Below are positions 44,123-53,867 of a stretch of 64,000 nt of DNA, piece by piece. This DNA comes from JADJLQ01 sp038251405 (GTDB lineage Bacteria; Bacteroidota; Bacteroidia; Chitinophagales; Saprospiraceae). Every line of letters starts with the position of its first letter. Position 1 is the stretch's first letter. Below the pieces are notes generated by a model. The model did not search any database, was not told the DNA's origin, and saw nothing but the letters and a program-made list of their open reading frames with translations. The translations under genes and the position numbers were made by a program. The stretch covers positions 191,400 through 255,399 of the forward strand of contig JBBSBH010000001.1 of assembly GCA_038251405.1 (NCBI GenBank), written 5' to 3'.

Positions 44123-47100
44123 ATGAACTTAAACTCCAAGCTGGCAATCGTTTGCCTGATGGGATTAATTCCATATTTTAGCTATACCCAATGTTTTGAT
44201 AGTAAACCAATAGAGACTTTTAGTGGGGATACGGTAGTCTATTCCTGCCCGGGTAGTTTTAAAAGTACTGTTTCTATCAGGCAATTCACATATAGCATTC
44301 CATTTGTATTTGTGGTTACTAATGAAAAGGATACCGTAAAATTTATAGTAAATAATGGATTAGTAGATTTTGACGGCTTGCCTGAAGGTACTTATAAAGT
44401 ATTTGGGTTTGCATATAAAGGTCCCTTAAACAAAATTGTGGGCAAATATCTGCCCGAGAATAGGGTTGCCAATTTCTGTTTTACCAGATCTTCAAATTTT
44501 ATCACGGTGATAAGGTCACAGCCATTGGCTCCAGTATTGGGCCCGCAAAGTAGTGCTCCAATTTTTGTATGTGGCCCGGATCAAAAAGCAGATTCCATTG
44601 CGGTAGATGCTCTTTTTCCTTCTAACAATATGAGAAAATATGTGGTAGTGAATGAAAATGATAAAGTAGTTGCTCTGAGCAATTCACCAGTCATCAATGC
44701 TGATCCTTTAGATTGCAAAACATGTAAAATTTATGCAGCAGGATATTCGGGAAATTTTTTGTTAAAAAATGGAGATAACATTAGCGAGCCACTTTCTGAC
44801 GATTGTTATTCCATCAGTAAAAATTACATAACGCTCATCCATGGAATACCGGTGGGTGGCCAAATAAATTTTAAAAATGGCTCAAAAGATTTATTCATAT
44901 GTGCAAGTAGTAATAAGGATCAATCTATAGAAGTATCATTAAGTGGAAATAGTGGAGGACAAGTAAAATATATTGTCACCGATTCTGCTAATACTATTCT
45001 GGAGGTTAGTGCAGAGCCCGTATTAAGCTCTTCAACACTTAGAGCTGGAATTTGTAAAATATATGCTTTGACCTATACAGGAAATATCTCCGCAAACTTA
45101 CCAGGTAAAAGAATTGATCAAACTTTATTATCAGATGATTGTGGAGCATTGACATCTAACTTTGTTTTAATAGTAAAACAAAATCCGGATGGTGGTTCCA
45201 TTTCTTATACTGCAAACGAGGGATTGAAAAATTACTGCTTGGGAGATAGTGTGAGATTTATCCAGGTAAATAAATCAGGTGTTGTGGGACCTCAATCTAC
45301 ACTTGTATTAGTAGATGATGCCAATACAATAGAAGGTTTGAGTAATGATAAAATCTTTCCCGGAAAATTTAATAAGGGCATACACAGGATTTATAATCTC
45401 TCTTACACTGGTCAACTGGTTATTCACAATGGTTCTTTATTTTCGGACCCTGCCTCAGATGATTGTTATGACTATTCAAATGATTTTCTTTCTTTTAATG
45501 TGGATGAAGCCAATGCAGGGATACTAGCTTTTTCAGACAATTCAAGCAGAAAATTTCTGTGTGCCAATGATACTGCCTCTCTGAAATTAAATATAAGCCA
45601 GTCAGGTTTTTCATCATTTTACAAGGCCTATTTGATTTCCGGAACCAGTGATGCTGGCAGCCCCTATAAAGGCTGGTTAACGAATACAACATTGGATTTT
45701 ACGAATATTCCTAACGGCATCTATGAAATCTCAGCCTTTTCTTTTCCGGAAGCAATTAATTTTGACACGACTGAATCTTTTATTGAGAATCAATTGGAAG
45801 GTCAAATTTGCCAGGCGAATTCTAATAAATTAATAATTGAAAAAGGGCAGGCCAAAGCCGGTTTTTCTCAGTTTGATAATAATAAAGACACCTTGAGTAT
45901 ATGTAGTGAAAATTTATCCAAAATTTACTTAAAACAAATTCAGGCTAGCAGCCCAAATTATAAACACCTGGTTGTAAATGATGCCGGAATTATTGTTTCT
46001 ATAGAACAAGATTCCATAGATCCTGTTAATTTGAAAAATGGAGTTTATTCGATCAAACAAATTGCATTTGTAGATAGTGTTAACATCAAAGTAGGAGATC
46101 ATGTAAACCAAATACAGCTGGAAAAGTCCTGCGGTCAGATTTCATCCCATACCCTGACATTAATCAAAGATCAGGCTATTGGTGGTTCTATTCATCTGGC
46201 TAATGGAGATACAGCATACCAGGCATGTATAAAGGATGGTTGGGCTGATATATTGTCTATAGTAAATACTTCTCCGTCAATATTTTTATATACTTATGTT
46301 GCAACGGACACCTTCGGTCAGATAGTAGCTATAAATATTGAAAGAGCTAATATTGAATTATTACCATCTCAAGCTCAACGAGTGTATGGTGTTTCCTATT
46401 TGGGAGATTTTATGGGTAAAGTAGGAGATTCTATCTTTATAAAGAATCTAGCCTCATCCTGTTTTTCCATTTCGAGTAATTTTATTTCACTTAGTTCCAA
46501 TGAAGTTGTGGCGGGAAATATAAGAACAGATACTAATGAAAGTGTATTCAATTACTGTCTTGAATCAAAGACTGTGGATACGATATCACTTAAGTCCAAT
46601 GGAGCTTCTGGAAATTCCAAATACGTGTTTATCGGCATTCAGGATGATGTGCTTAAATTTATTTCTACTACAGGAATACTGATAAGCAATTTGCTTCCAA
46701 CAGGTGCCACTCAAATATTTGGAATAGCTTATAATGGGAAATTTATAGCCCAGCCAGGAGATAAAATTTCGCAGGCACGCATTGTTGATAGTTGTTTTGG
46801 AGTATCCACCAATTCTATTTTGATTAACAGGAGCTCTCCAGAGGCTGGTAAAATCACTGCAAGCAACGGATCGGGCAGTATTTATCTTTGCCCTGGTGAT
46901 AAACAGCCAGATTTTATCAATTTCAGCACCATAGAAGCAGGCCCATTAGAGTATGCTTATATTATTACCAATATGGCCGATAGTATAATTGGAATCAGCA
47001 AAACGGCGCTAATAGATTTTGATGGCTATCCATTAGGAACTTGTAAAGTTTATGGCATATCTTATAAAGGAGACCTGGACACGCAGGGAAAAAAATTAAA

Positions 47101-47812
47101 TGCTGCCGATATTGCATCTGAATGCTTTGATATAACTGATTCTCCCATCTTCGTGATAAAATCTGAAGCCGATGCTGGTCATATTTCATTAGCAAATGGT
47201 GATTCAGCCATCGCTTTTTGTGTGGAGGATTTAGCACCGGATACATTGCAATTTAAGACCACTAGTCTCGTTCAATTAAATTATGCCTTGCTGGTAACCA
47301 ACTCACAGAACCGATTACAATTTGTATATGAAAATGCAAAGGCCACTATTGACTTTAATGGATATGATCCAGGGCAATACAAAGTGTATGGTGTTTCATA
47401 TGGAGGTGTGCTGAGTGTATTCAGAAATGATGATGTTACGAAAGTGAATCTTGCCTCGGGATGTTTTGATCTTTCAGATAACTATGTAGCATTAAATCTT
47501 TCCAATACTGGTGGGTTATGTAAGAATATTGGAGTCTCAAAAGAAAATCCTGCATTTATTTCCATTTACCCCAATCCAGCACAAAATGTTTTCAAAGTGA
47601 GGCTCAAACCATCCATTTTAAAGCATGGAAGACCCGAATTAGTGCTTGTTTCGGCCTCTGGGGGAGTTAATCAAAAAATAATTTTGGACTCTCAAGTACT
47701 TGTAAATCAAGAAGTTGAAATAAATACATCGAGTTTAACTCCGGGTCTCTATTTCCTATTATTCAAAAATGGTTATATCTTTGATAAGATCAAAGTAGTG
47801 ATCGTGAAATAA
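44123..47812 (+). CDS. Secreted T9SS protein of ten Cys-pair repeats
   Basis: The 1229-residue protein has a signal peptide (cleavage near SYTQ, about residue 22) and then ten tandem units of about 110 residues. Each unit has a first Cys near its start (VYSCPG, LFICAS, IYLCPG), a central strand pair (YVVVNEND, YIVTDSAN), a V(Y/F)G(I/V)(S/A)Y(K/T/L)G motif and a second Cys before I-S-x-N-(F/Y)-I (SDDCYSISKNYI, SSCFSISSNFI). Units 4-6 are the most diverged. The C-terminus (about 1145-1229; ISIYPNPAQNVFKVRL) is a T9SS type A sorting domain, so the protein is exported and anchored or released. The repeat is not one I can name. It has a paralogue downstream and is followed by a terminator. Confidence 0.87.
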   Translation: MNLNSKLAIVCLMGLIPYFSYTQCFDSKPIETFSGDTVVYSCPGSFKSTVSIRQFTYSIPFVFVVTNEKDTVKFIVNNGLVDFDGLPEGTYKVFGFAYKGPLNKIVGKYLPENRVANFCFTRSSNFITVIRSQPLAPVLGPQSSAPIFVCGPDQKADSIAVDALFPSNNMRKYVVVNENDKVVALSNSPVINADPLDCKTCKIYAAGYSGNFLLKNGDNISEPLSDDCYSISKNYITLIHGIPVGGQINFKNGSKDLFICASSNKDQSIEVSLSGNSGGQVKYIVTDSANTILEVSAEPVLSSSTLRAGICKIYALTYTGNISANLPGKRIDQTLLSDDCGALTSNFVLIVKQNPDGGSISYTANEGLKNYCLGDSVRFIQVNKSGVVGPQSTLVLVDDANTIEGLSNDKIFPGKFNKGIHRIYNLSYTGQLVIHNGSLFSDPASDDCYDYSNDFLSFNVDEANAGILAFSDNSSRKFLCANDTASLKLNISQSGFSSFYKAYLISGTSDAGSPYKGWLTNTTLDFTNIPNGIYEISAFSFPEAINFDTTESFIENQLEGQICQANSNKLIIEKGQAKAGFSQFDNNKDTLSICSENLSKIYLKQIQASSPNYKHLVVNDAGIIVSIEQDSIDPVNLKNGVYSIKQIAFVDSVNIKVGDHVNQIQLEKSCGQISSHTLTLIKDQAIGGSIHLANGDTAYQACIKDGWADILSIVNTSPSIFLYTYVATDTFGQIVAINIERANIELLPSQAQRVYGVSYLGDFMGKVGDSIFIKNLASSCFSISSNFISLSSNEVVAGNIRTDTNESVFNYCLESKTVDTISLKSNGASGNSKYVFIGIQDDVLKFISTTGILISNLLPTGATQIFGIAYNGKFIAQPGDKISQARIVDSCFGVSTNSILINRSSPEAGKITASNGSGSIYLCPGDKQPDFINFSTIEAGPLEYAYIITNMADSIIGISKTALIDFDGYPLGTCKVYGISYKGDLDTQGKKLNAADIASECFDITDSPIFVIKSEADAGHISLANGDSAIAFCVEDLAPDTLQFKTTSLVQLNYALLVTNSQNRLQFVYENAKATIDFNGYDPGQYKVYGVSYGGVLSVFRNDDVTKVNLASGCFDLSDNYVALNLSNTGGLCKNIGVSKENPAFISIYPNPAQNVFKVRLKPSILKHGRPELVLVSASGGVNQKIILDSQVLVNQEVEINTSSLTPGLYFLLFKNGYIFDKIKVVIVK

Positions 47813-47851
47813 AAGAAATAATCATCATTTTATTTGCCTTTTGATGTTTCG

Positions 47852-47884
47852 AGCCCTGGGATTTAAATTCCGGGGCTTTTTTTT
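47852..47884 (+). terminator. Rho-independent terminator between the two repeat-protein genes
   Basis: AGCCCTGGGA and TCCGGGGCT form a stem with one mismatch or bulge and an AT loop, followed by a run of eight Ts. It lies 40 bases after the stop of the 1229-residue gene, so the next gene probably has its own promoter. Confidence 0.75.
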
Positions 47885-47957
47885 ACTTGTGGTATGATTT
47901 ATGTAGATAATTGAACGTTAAGTAATTATGTACATGTTTTTAGATGTATCATAAATA

Positions 47958-50900
47958 GTGAATATCATGATGCACTTTACGTTTAAAGGTCTATTAAATA
48001 TCAGAAAAGGTACGATTGTACTCCTGTTAAGTTTGATTGCTCAACAATTAACTTCTCAGTGTCTTCCTAATTCTATTACTACTGCAGATGGAGAAACGGA
48101 GATATTTGCATGCTCTGGAGACGGTAAACCTGATAATTATTCATTTATTAAATCTGATACTTCTAATAATAAATATGCTTTCGTATTAGCTGACGGCGGT
48201 GATAATATCTTAAAAGTTCAAACATCTCCTCAATTTGATTTTGATGGGCCACAGCCTGCCCTATTAAGAGTTTGGGGAGTTTCTTATTCTGATACAATTG
48301 CTTTTACTATTGGACAAGATGTCTCTACCATTAGAGCCGTACAAGGATGTGTAAGACTTTCAGAAAATGTAATTCGGGTTATTCGTGATTTTCCTACCGG
48401 CGAGAATGCTTTTTTTGCCAATGGCAGTAGAGATACATTTTATTGCTACAATAATTCGACATTGGATACGGTGATGATGCAAGCCCCGAAAAATGTAACG
48501 GGTAGGCATATTTTTTTAATTACTCTCTTTGATGGCAAATTAATAGATTTTTTTTCTGGAAATATATATGTTATAGACCAACTTCCCAAGGATTCCTATT
48601 TTATTTATGATGTAGCTTTCTCCGGAACATTTACGATTAATAAAAATGACAACATATTTAGTAAAAATATTTCAAATGGATGCTTTTCCATAGGGCAACG
48701 ACCATCCAGAATTGATATTGATACCATCAAAGCGGCTTTGATGATTCCGCTTACCACAAAGAGACTTTTTTGTGTAATGGACGCCAGACAAGATACATTT
48801 AGTGTTGCTTTTAACAATGATATTGCAATTGCATCTGCTTTGATTCTTTTGGATAATCAAAATATATGTCGCCAGATTTCATTGAATAAATCTATACTGC
48901 TGAATAATAATGTACCTGGCAATTATCTTCTTTATGGTGCCAATTATTCAGGAAGGCTACTTTTACATGTCGGAGACACTATAAATATGAGTGGAGCAAC
49001 TGAATTGTCAACGGATTGTTTTGAATGGTCTTTAAATAACTTTGCTATTAAACTGGATATACCAAAAGCAGGAAAAATCATCTCCGCATCTGGTGATACC
49101 GTGTTATATGCTTGCCCTGGGGATCGTCTTCCTGACCGTTTTACTTTTTCAGCACTTGGACAATCGGCACTTTCAAATTATGTAATAATAGTGGTTGATA
49201 GTGCTAATAAAGTGATAGCTACTACTAATTTGGATGGATTTGTAGATTTTGAAGGACTCGGTACTGGTAAATGTAAAGCATACGGTGTGTCCTATACCGG
49301 GGATTTATTAGCCGTTGTTGGTTCCCCATTTACGGGTAATATATCCAATGAATGCTTCGCTATAACTCCTAATTATATTAATATTTTTAAAGAAATTACT
49401 AAAGGAGGAACAATAAATCTAAAAGGTGGTGCAACTTCAATCTATGTCTGTAATGAAAATGATTCTATCCGTATGATTGAGTTTGAGAGAAAGAATGCCA
49501 GTAATTCCTTGTACCAATATGTGCTTACATCGGAAAGTGGGGTAGTAATAAATTTTGTAAAAAATGATAGCCTGAGTTTCTATAAATTGCCATTAAGTGC
49601 CATGAGAATCTACGGTGTAGCTTATTCGGGTAAAATTACCATAGGAATTCAGAGTAATATTTTCGTTTCATCATTTTCTGATGGTTGTTATAGCATTTCA
49701 GAAAATTTTATCCAAGTGCTCAAATTAAGCCCAAACGGGGGTGGTATTCGACTTCCTGATGGTAGCTTTAAAGAATTATTTTGCCCTTCTGATCCGGCAA
49801 AAAAGACACTTACGCTGAGAAACGTAGATGTTACTACTAATCCGTATTCATTTGTGCTCACCGATAGCTCACGCACCATTTTGGATATATTTCAAAATTT
49901 TGTTTACAGTTTTGATTCCTTACCTACAGGACAATATTTTGTGTATGGTGTTTCATATATTGGAAATATTACCATTACTAAAGGTTCTAAATTAGATTTG
50001 GGAAAGTTTTCTTCTGATTGTTTTAATTATAGTCCTTACATCATTGAAATAATAATTGGAGAAATTAATGGTGGTATACTTACTTCTTCAGAAGGTAGTG
50101 CAAATGTATTCACTTGTCCTTCAAATTTGGATCCTGACCCAATCCAAATGATTCCCCTAGGTGCACGATCGCTGGGTTACCGATATGTCATTACAAACGA
50201 TCAGAACATCATCATTGGCTTTAGTCTTATAGATGTGATTGATTTTGGTAACAACCCTATTAATTCCACTTGTAGAGTATATGGAGTAGCCTACAAGGGT
50301 GAGTTTACAGGTGTATTAGGACGTAATGTACTTGAAACATCTTTTTCTCAGGGATGTTATTCGTTATCTAAAAACTTTGTCAGAGTGAGAAAAACAGTCC
50401 CACCTCCTCATAGATTACTGTATTCAGTAAAAGATTCGGTAATTACCCTTTGCGTGGGGGATTCTCAAGCAGATACTATAAAACTATCTACCTCTGATTC
50501 TATTGGCTTCAAAACGGTTTATATAGGGGTGGAGGATGGTAAGATTTCACGGATATACAGTAAGAATTTAATTGAGTTTGAGAAAGATACGCCGGGAATT
50601 ACAAAAATCTATTCTTTGATCTTCACAGGTCAGTTATTAGCATCTCCAGGATTAGCTTTGGTGAATGGATTAGCACTTTCTGATGATTGTTTTTCCCTTT
50701 CTTCCAATTTTTTAGTAGTGGATAAGGTGAATAAGGGGCCATTCTGCGTAATTACTTCAAATAAGGATGAAACATGGCTGAGGCAACTAAAAGTTTATCC
50801 TAACCCTGTAAATGGAGCTCAGAGCCTATTGATTGAATTTGAAAATTTGTATTCGGAGAGTATAAAAGCGGAGATCAGTATTTATAATATGAATGGAGTA

Positions 50901-51041
50901 ATGATAAAAAAGATCCCGGTGAGTTTAAAGACCTACAATCAAATAAGAATTCAAACCGATGATATTCCTTCAGGAATCTACACATTAAATATCAATACTC
51001 AAAGGAATTCAGCCGTCAGAAAAATAGTAATTCTAAGGTAA
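47958..51041 (+). CDS. Secreted T9SS protein of eight Cys-pair repeats (paralogue)
   Basis: The 1027-residue paralogue of the preceding gene has a signal segment (TIVLLLSLIAQQLTSQC) and eight units of the same repeat. Motifs recur throughout: CKAYGVSYTGDL, MRIYGVAYSGKI, YFVYGVSYIGNI and CRVYGVAYKGEF, each followed by a Cys before I-S-x-N-(F/Y)-I. The sorting domain (about 940-1027; LKVYPNPVNGAQSLLIEF) is T9SS type A. It begins at an ATG at 47958; nearby ATGs at 47967 and 47970 are alternatives. The two paralogues likely arose by gene duplication followed by repeat gain or loss. A surface-exposed structural or adhesive role is inference from architecture. Confidence 0.87.
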   Translation: MNIMMHFTFKGLLNIRKGTIVLLLSLIAQQLTSQCLPNSITTADGETEIFACSGDGKPDNYSFIKSDTSNNKYAFVLADGGDNILKVQTSPQFDFDGPQPALLRVWGVSYSDTIAFTIGQDVSTIRAVQGCVRLSENVIRVIRDFPTGENAFFANGSRDTFYCYNNSTLDTVMMQAPKNVTGRHIFLITLFDGKLIDFFSGNIYVIDQLPKDSYFIYDVAFSGTFTINKNDNIFSKNISNGCFSIGQRPSRIDIDTIKAALMIPLTTKRLFCVMDARQDTFSVAFNNDIAIASALILLDNQNICRQISLNKSILLNNNVPGNYLLYGANYSGRLLLHVGDTINMSGATELSTDCFEWSLNNFAIKLDIPKAGKIISASGDTVLYACPGDRLPDRFTFSALGQSALSNYVIIVVDSANKVIATTNLDGFVDFEGLGTGKCKAYGVSYTGDLLAVVGSPFTGNISNECFAITPNYINIFKEITKGGTINLKGGATSIYVCNENDSIRMIEFERKNASNSLYQYVLTSESGVVINFVKNDSLSFYKLPLSAMRIYGVAYSGKITIGIQSNIFVSSFSDGCYSISENFIQVLKLSPNGGGIRLPDGSFKELFCPSDPAKKTLTLRNVDVTTNPYSFVLTDSSRTILDIFQNFVYSFDSLPTGQYFVYGVSYIGNITITKGSKLDLGKFSSDCFNYSPYIIEIIIGEINGGILTSSEGSANVFTCPSNLDPDPIQMIPLGARSLGYRYVITNDQNIIIGFSLIDVIDFGNNPINSTCRVYGVAYKGEFTGVLGRNVLETSFSQGCYSLSKNFVRVRKTVPPPHRLLYSVKDSVITLCVGDSQADTIKLSTSDSIGFKTVYIGVEDGKISRIYSKNLIEFEKDTPGITKIYSLIFTGQLLASPGLALVNGLALSDDCFSLSSNFLVVDKVNKGPFCVITSNKDETWLRQLKVYPNPVNGAQSLLIEFENLYSESIKAEISIYNMNGVMIKKIPVSLKTYNQIRIQTDDIPSGIYTLNINTQRNSAVRKIVILR

Positions 51042-51060
51042 CTAAATAGAAATCAGTTAT

Positions 51061-51447
51061 TTATTCACCTGCTGAAGGTGCTGGTGCTGAAGCAACTACC
51101 AACTTTTTCTTCTCTTTAATTCTAGCTTTTTTGCCAGAAAGGGCTCTTAAATAATATAGTTTTGATCTACGAACTTTTCCTCTTTTAATCAAAGTAATTT
51201 CTACGATGCTGGGAGAATTTAACGGGAAGATACGTTCTACTCCTACTCCATTAGATACTTTTCGTATACAAATGGTTTTAGTAAGGCCCTCACCCTGTAG
51301 CTTGATTACATCCCCTTTAAAATTTTGGATTCTCTCTTTATCTCCTTCTATAATTTTATAGCTTACATTAACATTGTCACCGGCTTTTATATCGTGATTA
51401 TTTCGATCTATTAACATTTGTGACTGAACGAATTCTATTGGGCCCAT
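51061..51447 (-). CDS. rplS: 50S ribosomal protein L19
   Basis: The 128-residue protein matches L19, which lies at the 30S-50S interface. Conserved segments are IKAGDNVNVSYKIIEGDKERIQ (in part IKAGDNVNVSYKIIEG), FKGDVIKLQGEG, VERIFPLNSP, RGKVRRSKLYYLR and GKKARIKEK. A short Ala/Pro/Glu tail follows, as is common in Bacteroidetes. Its usual neighbours trmD, rimM and rpsP are absent: it stands alone between secreted-protein genes, with its own TAnnTTTG promoter 18 bases before the ATG. Confidence 0.97.
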   Translation of the reverse strand: MGPIEFVQSQMLIDRNNHDIKAGDNVNVSYKIIEGDKERIQNFKGDVIKLQGEGLTKTICIRKVSNGVGVERIFPLNSPSIVEITLIKRGKVRRSKLYYLRALSGKKARIKEKKKLVVASAPAPSAGE

Positions 51448-51465
51448 TTTTTAAAATTTAGGCGG

Positions 51466-51473
51466 CAAAAATA
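51466..51473 (-). promoter_or_regulatory. -7 promoter element for rplS
   Basis: The minus strand reads TATTTTTG, an exact TAnnTTTG match, 18 bases before the rplS start. Confidence 0.55.
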
Positions 51474-51540
51474 ACCTTTTCTTTCGAATAATAAAAAAAT
51501 AATTGTAACGAGGGTTTATGCAAAAGCCTTGATAAAACTT

Positions 51541-53826
51541 TTATCTGATCAGTGTTGCAAAGCTTTTGATTTCCCTCTCTTCACCCCGATCCGTCCTATA
51601 TCGCACTACACATACGTAAACACCATTCGCTTCTAAAGGTCCGTTATTAAATTTCTTGCCATTCCAGCCCATGATCGGGTCTTCGGAGTAATAGATTTGC
51701 TCACCCCATCTATTATACACTGACATCTTAAAATCTTGCATTCCTACGATAGTTCCAGTACCTAAGTAGATATCATTCACGCCATCATTATTGGGAGTAA
51801 ATGCGTTGGGTAAAAAATAGCTGATATTCAATGAGATATCGAGGGTTTGCTGAGCAGTATCTATGCATCCATTTTCATGCCTGGCTATTTGTGTAATGGT
51901 GTATCTGCCTGTATCTCTGTAAGTATGGGAGGGATTATCTTCATTACTTGCATTTTCATCACCAAAATTCCAACTGACCGAAGTTGCTTTTTGGGCAAGA
52001 TTGGTAAAATGGACAGAAGGGTTTAATGTAGTAATACTGGTAGGGTTATAACTAAAATCTGCCACGGGTCCATCCTGAACCCTTACAAAGGAAGGAAATG
52101 ACTCCCGGGAAACGCAGCCACTGGGTGCTTTTATTATCATTGAAACCGAATACACCCCAGCTTTGGTATAGATATGATCAGCATTTATAGAAACCGTTTT
52201 ACCTCCATCCCCAAAATCCCATTCAACCAGATAGCTGGTATCTAAGGGTAATGATAGATTTTCAAAGTGAATAGAGGCGGGTACACAGGCTCTGAATTTG
52301 TCGGGTAATATATCTAAGATCTGCGGTGCCGGGAAGTAGGCTAAATCCTTTGTTTTACTTGCTTTGCAGATTTTGCCATCTGTTACGGTAAGGGTAATTC
52401 CATAATTTCCAGGAGTTTTGAATAAATGATTCGGGCTGCGGTTGCTGCTTTGTATTCCATCTTTAAAATCCCAGGTCCAATTTTTTATAGGCGTTTTTGT
52501 ACCTGATGACTTATCCGCAAACTGAATAGGAGCGCTGGAGCATTTATCATATACAAAATCGAAATCTGCAGCAATATCTGATGGAATAATTGTTAAATTC
52601 ACATTGGCGGTGTCACTACAGACGATGGCATTTTTATTTACAATCATTATTCCTGTATAGTCACCTGGCGCAGGAAAGTTAATAGTGGCATTTCGGTCAT
52701 TACTAGTATATATTCCACCATTGGGATTAGTTTTGGATCTGAATTCCCAGTAATACGATTTGATATATTCTTCTCTAAAACTGAGGTTTATAAAAGGTAC
52801 GTTGAGATCTCCACAATAATTGACATTAAAACGATCACCAATGGTGGTGTCCGCTTTGATTTTTGCTTCTACTGCTTGCTCACAAATACTGACATTAAAT
52901 TGGAAATCGCGATGAATAGTACCTATAAGCTTTCCATTTCTGAATTCCTTAACACAAATACCTACAACATATTGCCCAAGGTTAGGAGGTATGCCTTCAA
53001 GCTTGCCATTAAAACGGTCTAGTTTTAAAACCCCTGGCCCCATAGGGTCATTGGTATTGTAAAAAGGTGAGATAAAATTAACAAGTTGAAACGGAGGCTG
53101 GCAAATTTGAGGATCGGGTTTTACAGAAGTACATCCCACTCCACCACCTAATGGATCATTCGTGCCTGAACCACCGCCCGCAAGAGGAGTACAAAATTCA
53201 TAGATCAATGAATCACCTTCATCATCTATGGCACTATGGTCAAAATCTATAGGAAAATCAGCGCATACAACGATAGGTGGAAAAGATTTAAATCGGGGGC
53301 TATTATTACATTGAAGTTGAGCTTCCGGACTGATTTCTATAAAAAAGGTAGCACCCGTATTATTGGGATCTATCAGGTTAATAATAGTATTATTTCGGCA
53401 ACATCGCATATAGTAAATCACATAAGTGTCTGTAATCACCGGCAGATTAATGGTGAAGTTATAAGAGGATTCTTCTACACATACATTGGGAGGAATGATA
53501 AGGCACGGATTATTGTCGGGCCGCACTCTTGAAATAAAACCATGATTTACTGTAAATTTATCTACAAAAAAATACCTTGTCCCATTAAACCGATAAACTC
53601 CAAATGTTGCATCCGGATCGTATCCGGCGCCAGAGGGATTGCTGCAATCCCTGTAGATAGAAAGGCTAAGGTCATAAGAACGATTACCACTGCCGGTTGA
53701 TCCACCCGAGCATTCATAATAAAAATCACTGCCAATAATATGTCGGGCTGCCGCTTCAAAGGATAACCCAGATAAAGCAATCGTAAAGTAAAATAATTTA
53801 AAAATTAATTTTCTCTGCACATTCAA
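51541..53826 (-). CDS. PKD-repeat protein with CHU_C (T9SS type B) C-terminus, paralogue 1
   Basis: The 761-residue exported protein has a signal peptide (FYFTIALSGLSFEAAA). The N-terminal domain begins RHIIGSDFYYECSG and contains several Cys (CRNNTI, CTSVKPDP). Three PKD-like domains with WDFGDG-type motifs follow at about 415-500, 505-590 and 595-665. The last about 89 residues (LPNAFTPNNDGVND, FKMSVYNRWGEQIYY, NGVYVCVVRY) form the gliding motility-associated C-terminal domain that directs T9SS export. It is last of three tandem paralogues read leftward from 58396; its 5' end is 41 bases from the second gene. Confidence 0.92.
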   Translation of the reverse strand: MNVQRKLIFKLFYFTIALSGLSFEAAARHIIGSDFYYECSGGSTGSGNRSYDLSLSIYRDCSNPSGAGYDPDATFGVYRFNGTRYFFVDKFTVNHGFISRVRPDNNPCLIIPPNVCVEESSYNFTINLPVITDTYVIYYMRCCRNNTIINLIDPNNTGATFFIEISPEAQLQCNNSPRFKSFPPIVVCADFPIDFDHSAIDDEGDSLIYEFCTPLAGGGSGTNDPLGGGVGCTSVKPDPQICQPPFQLVNFISPFYNTNDPMGPGVLKLDRFNGKLEGIPPNLGQYVVGICVKEFRNGKLIGTIHRDFQFNVSICEQAVEAKIKADTTIGDRFNVNYCGDLNVPFINLSFREEYIKSYYWEFRSKTNPNGGIYTSNDRNATINFPAPGDYTGIMIVNKNAIVCSDTANVNLTIIPSDIAADFDFVYDKCSSAPIQFADKSSGTKTPIKNWTWDFKDGIQSSNRSPNHLFKTPGNYGITLTVTDGKICKASKTKDLAYFPAPQILDILPDKFRACVPASIHFENLSLPLDTSYLVEWDFGDGGKTVSINADHIYTKAGVYSVSMIIKAPSGCVSRESFPSFVRVQDGPVADFSYNPTSITTLNPSVHFTNLAQKATSVSWNFGDENASNEDNPSHTYRDTGRYTITQIARHENGCIDTAQQTLDISLNISYFLPNAFTPNNDGVNDIYLGTGTIVGMQDFKMSVYNRWGEQIYYSEDPIMGWNGKKFNNGPLEANGVYVCVVRYRTDRGEEREIKSFATLIR

Positions 53827-53867
53827 TTATTATAATAAAAGGCAAAATAACCAGATTTGAATATAAA

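Noticed and set aside
44123..51041. Tandem repeats considered as CRISPR-like or DNA-level satellites
   Set aside because: The repetition is at protein level with diverged DNA, in intact frames with signal peptides and sorting domains. There is no spacer-repeat pattern.
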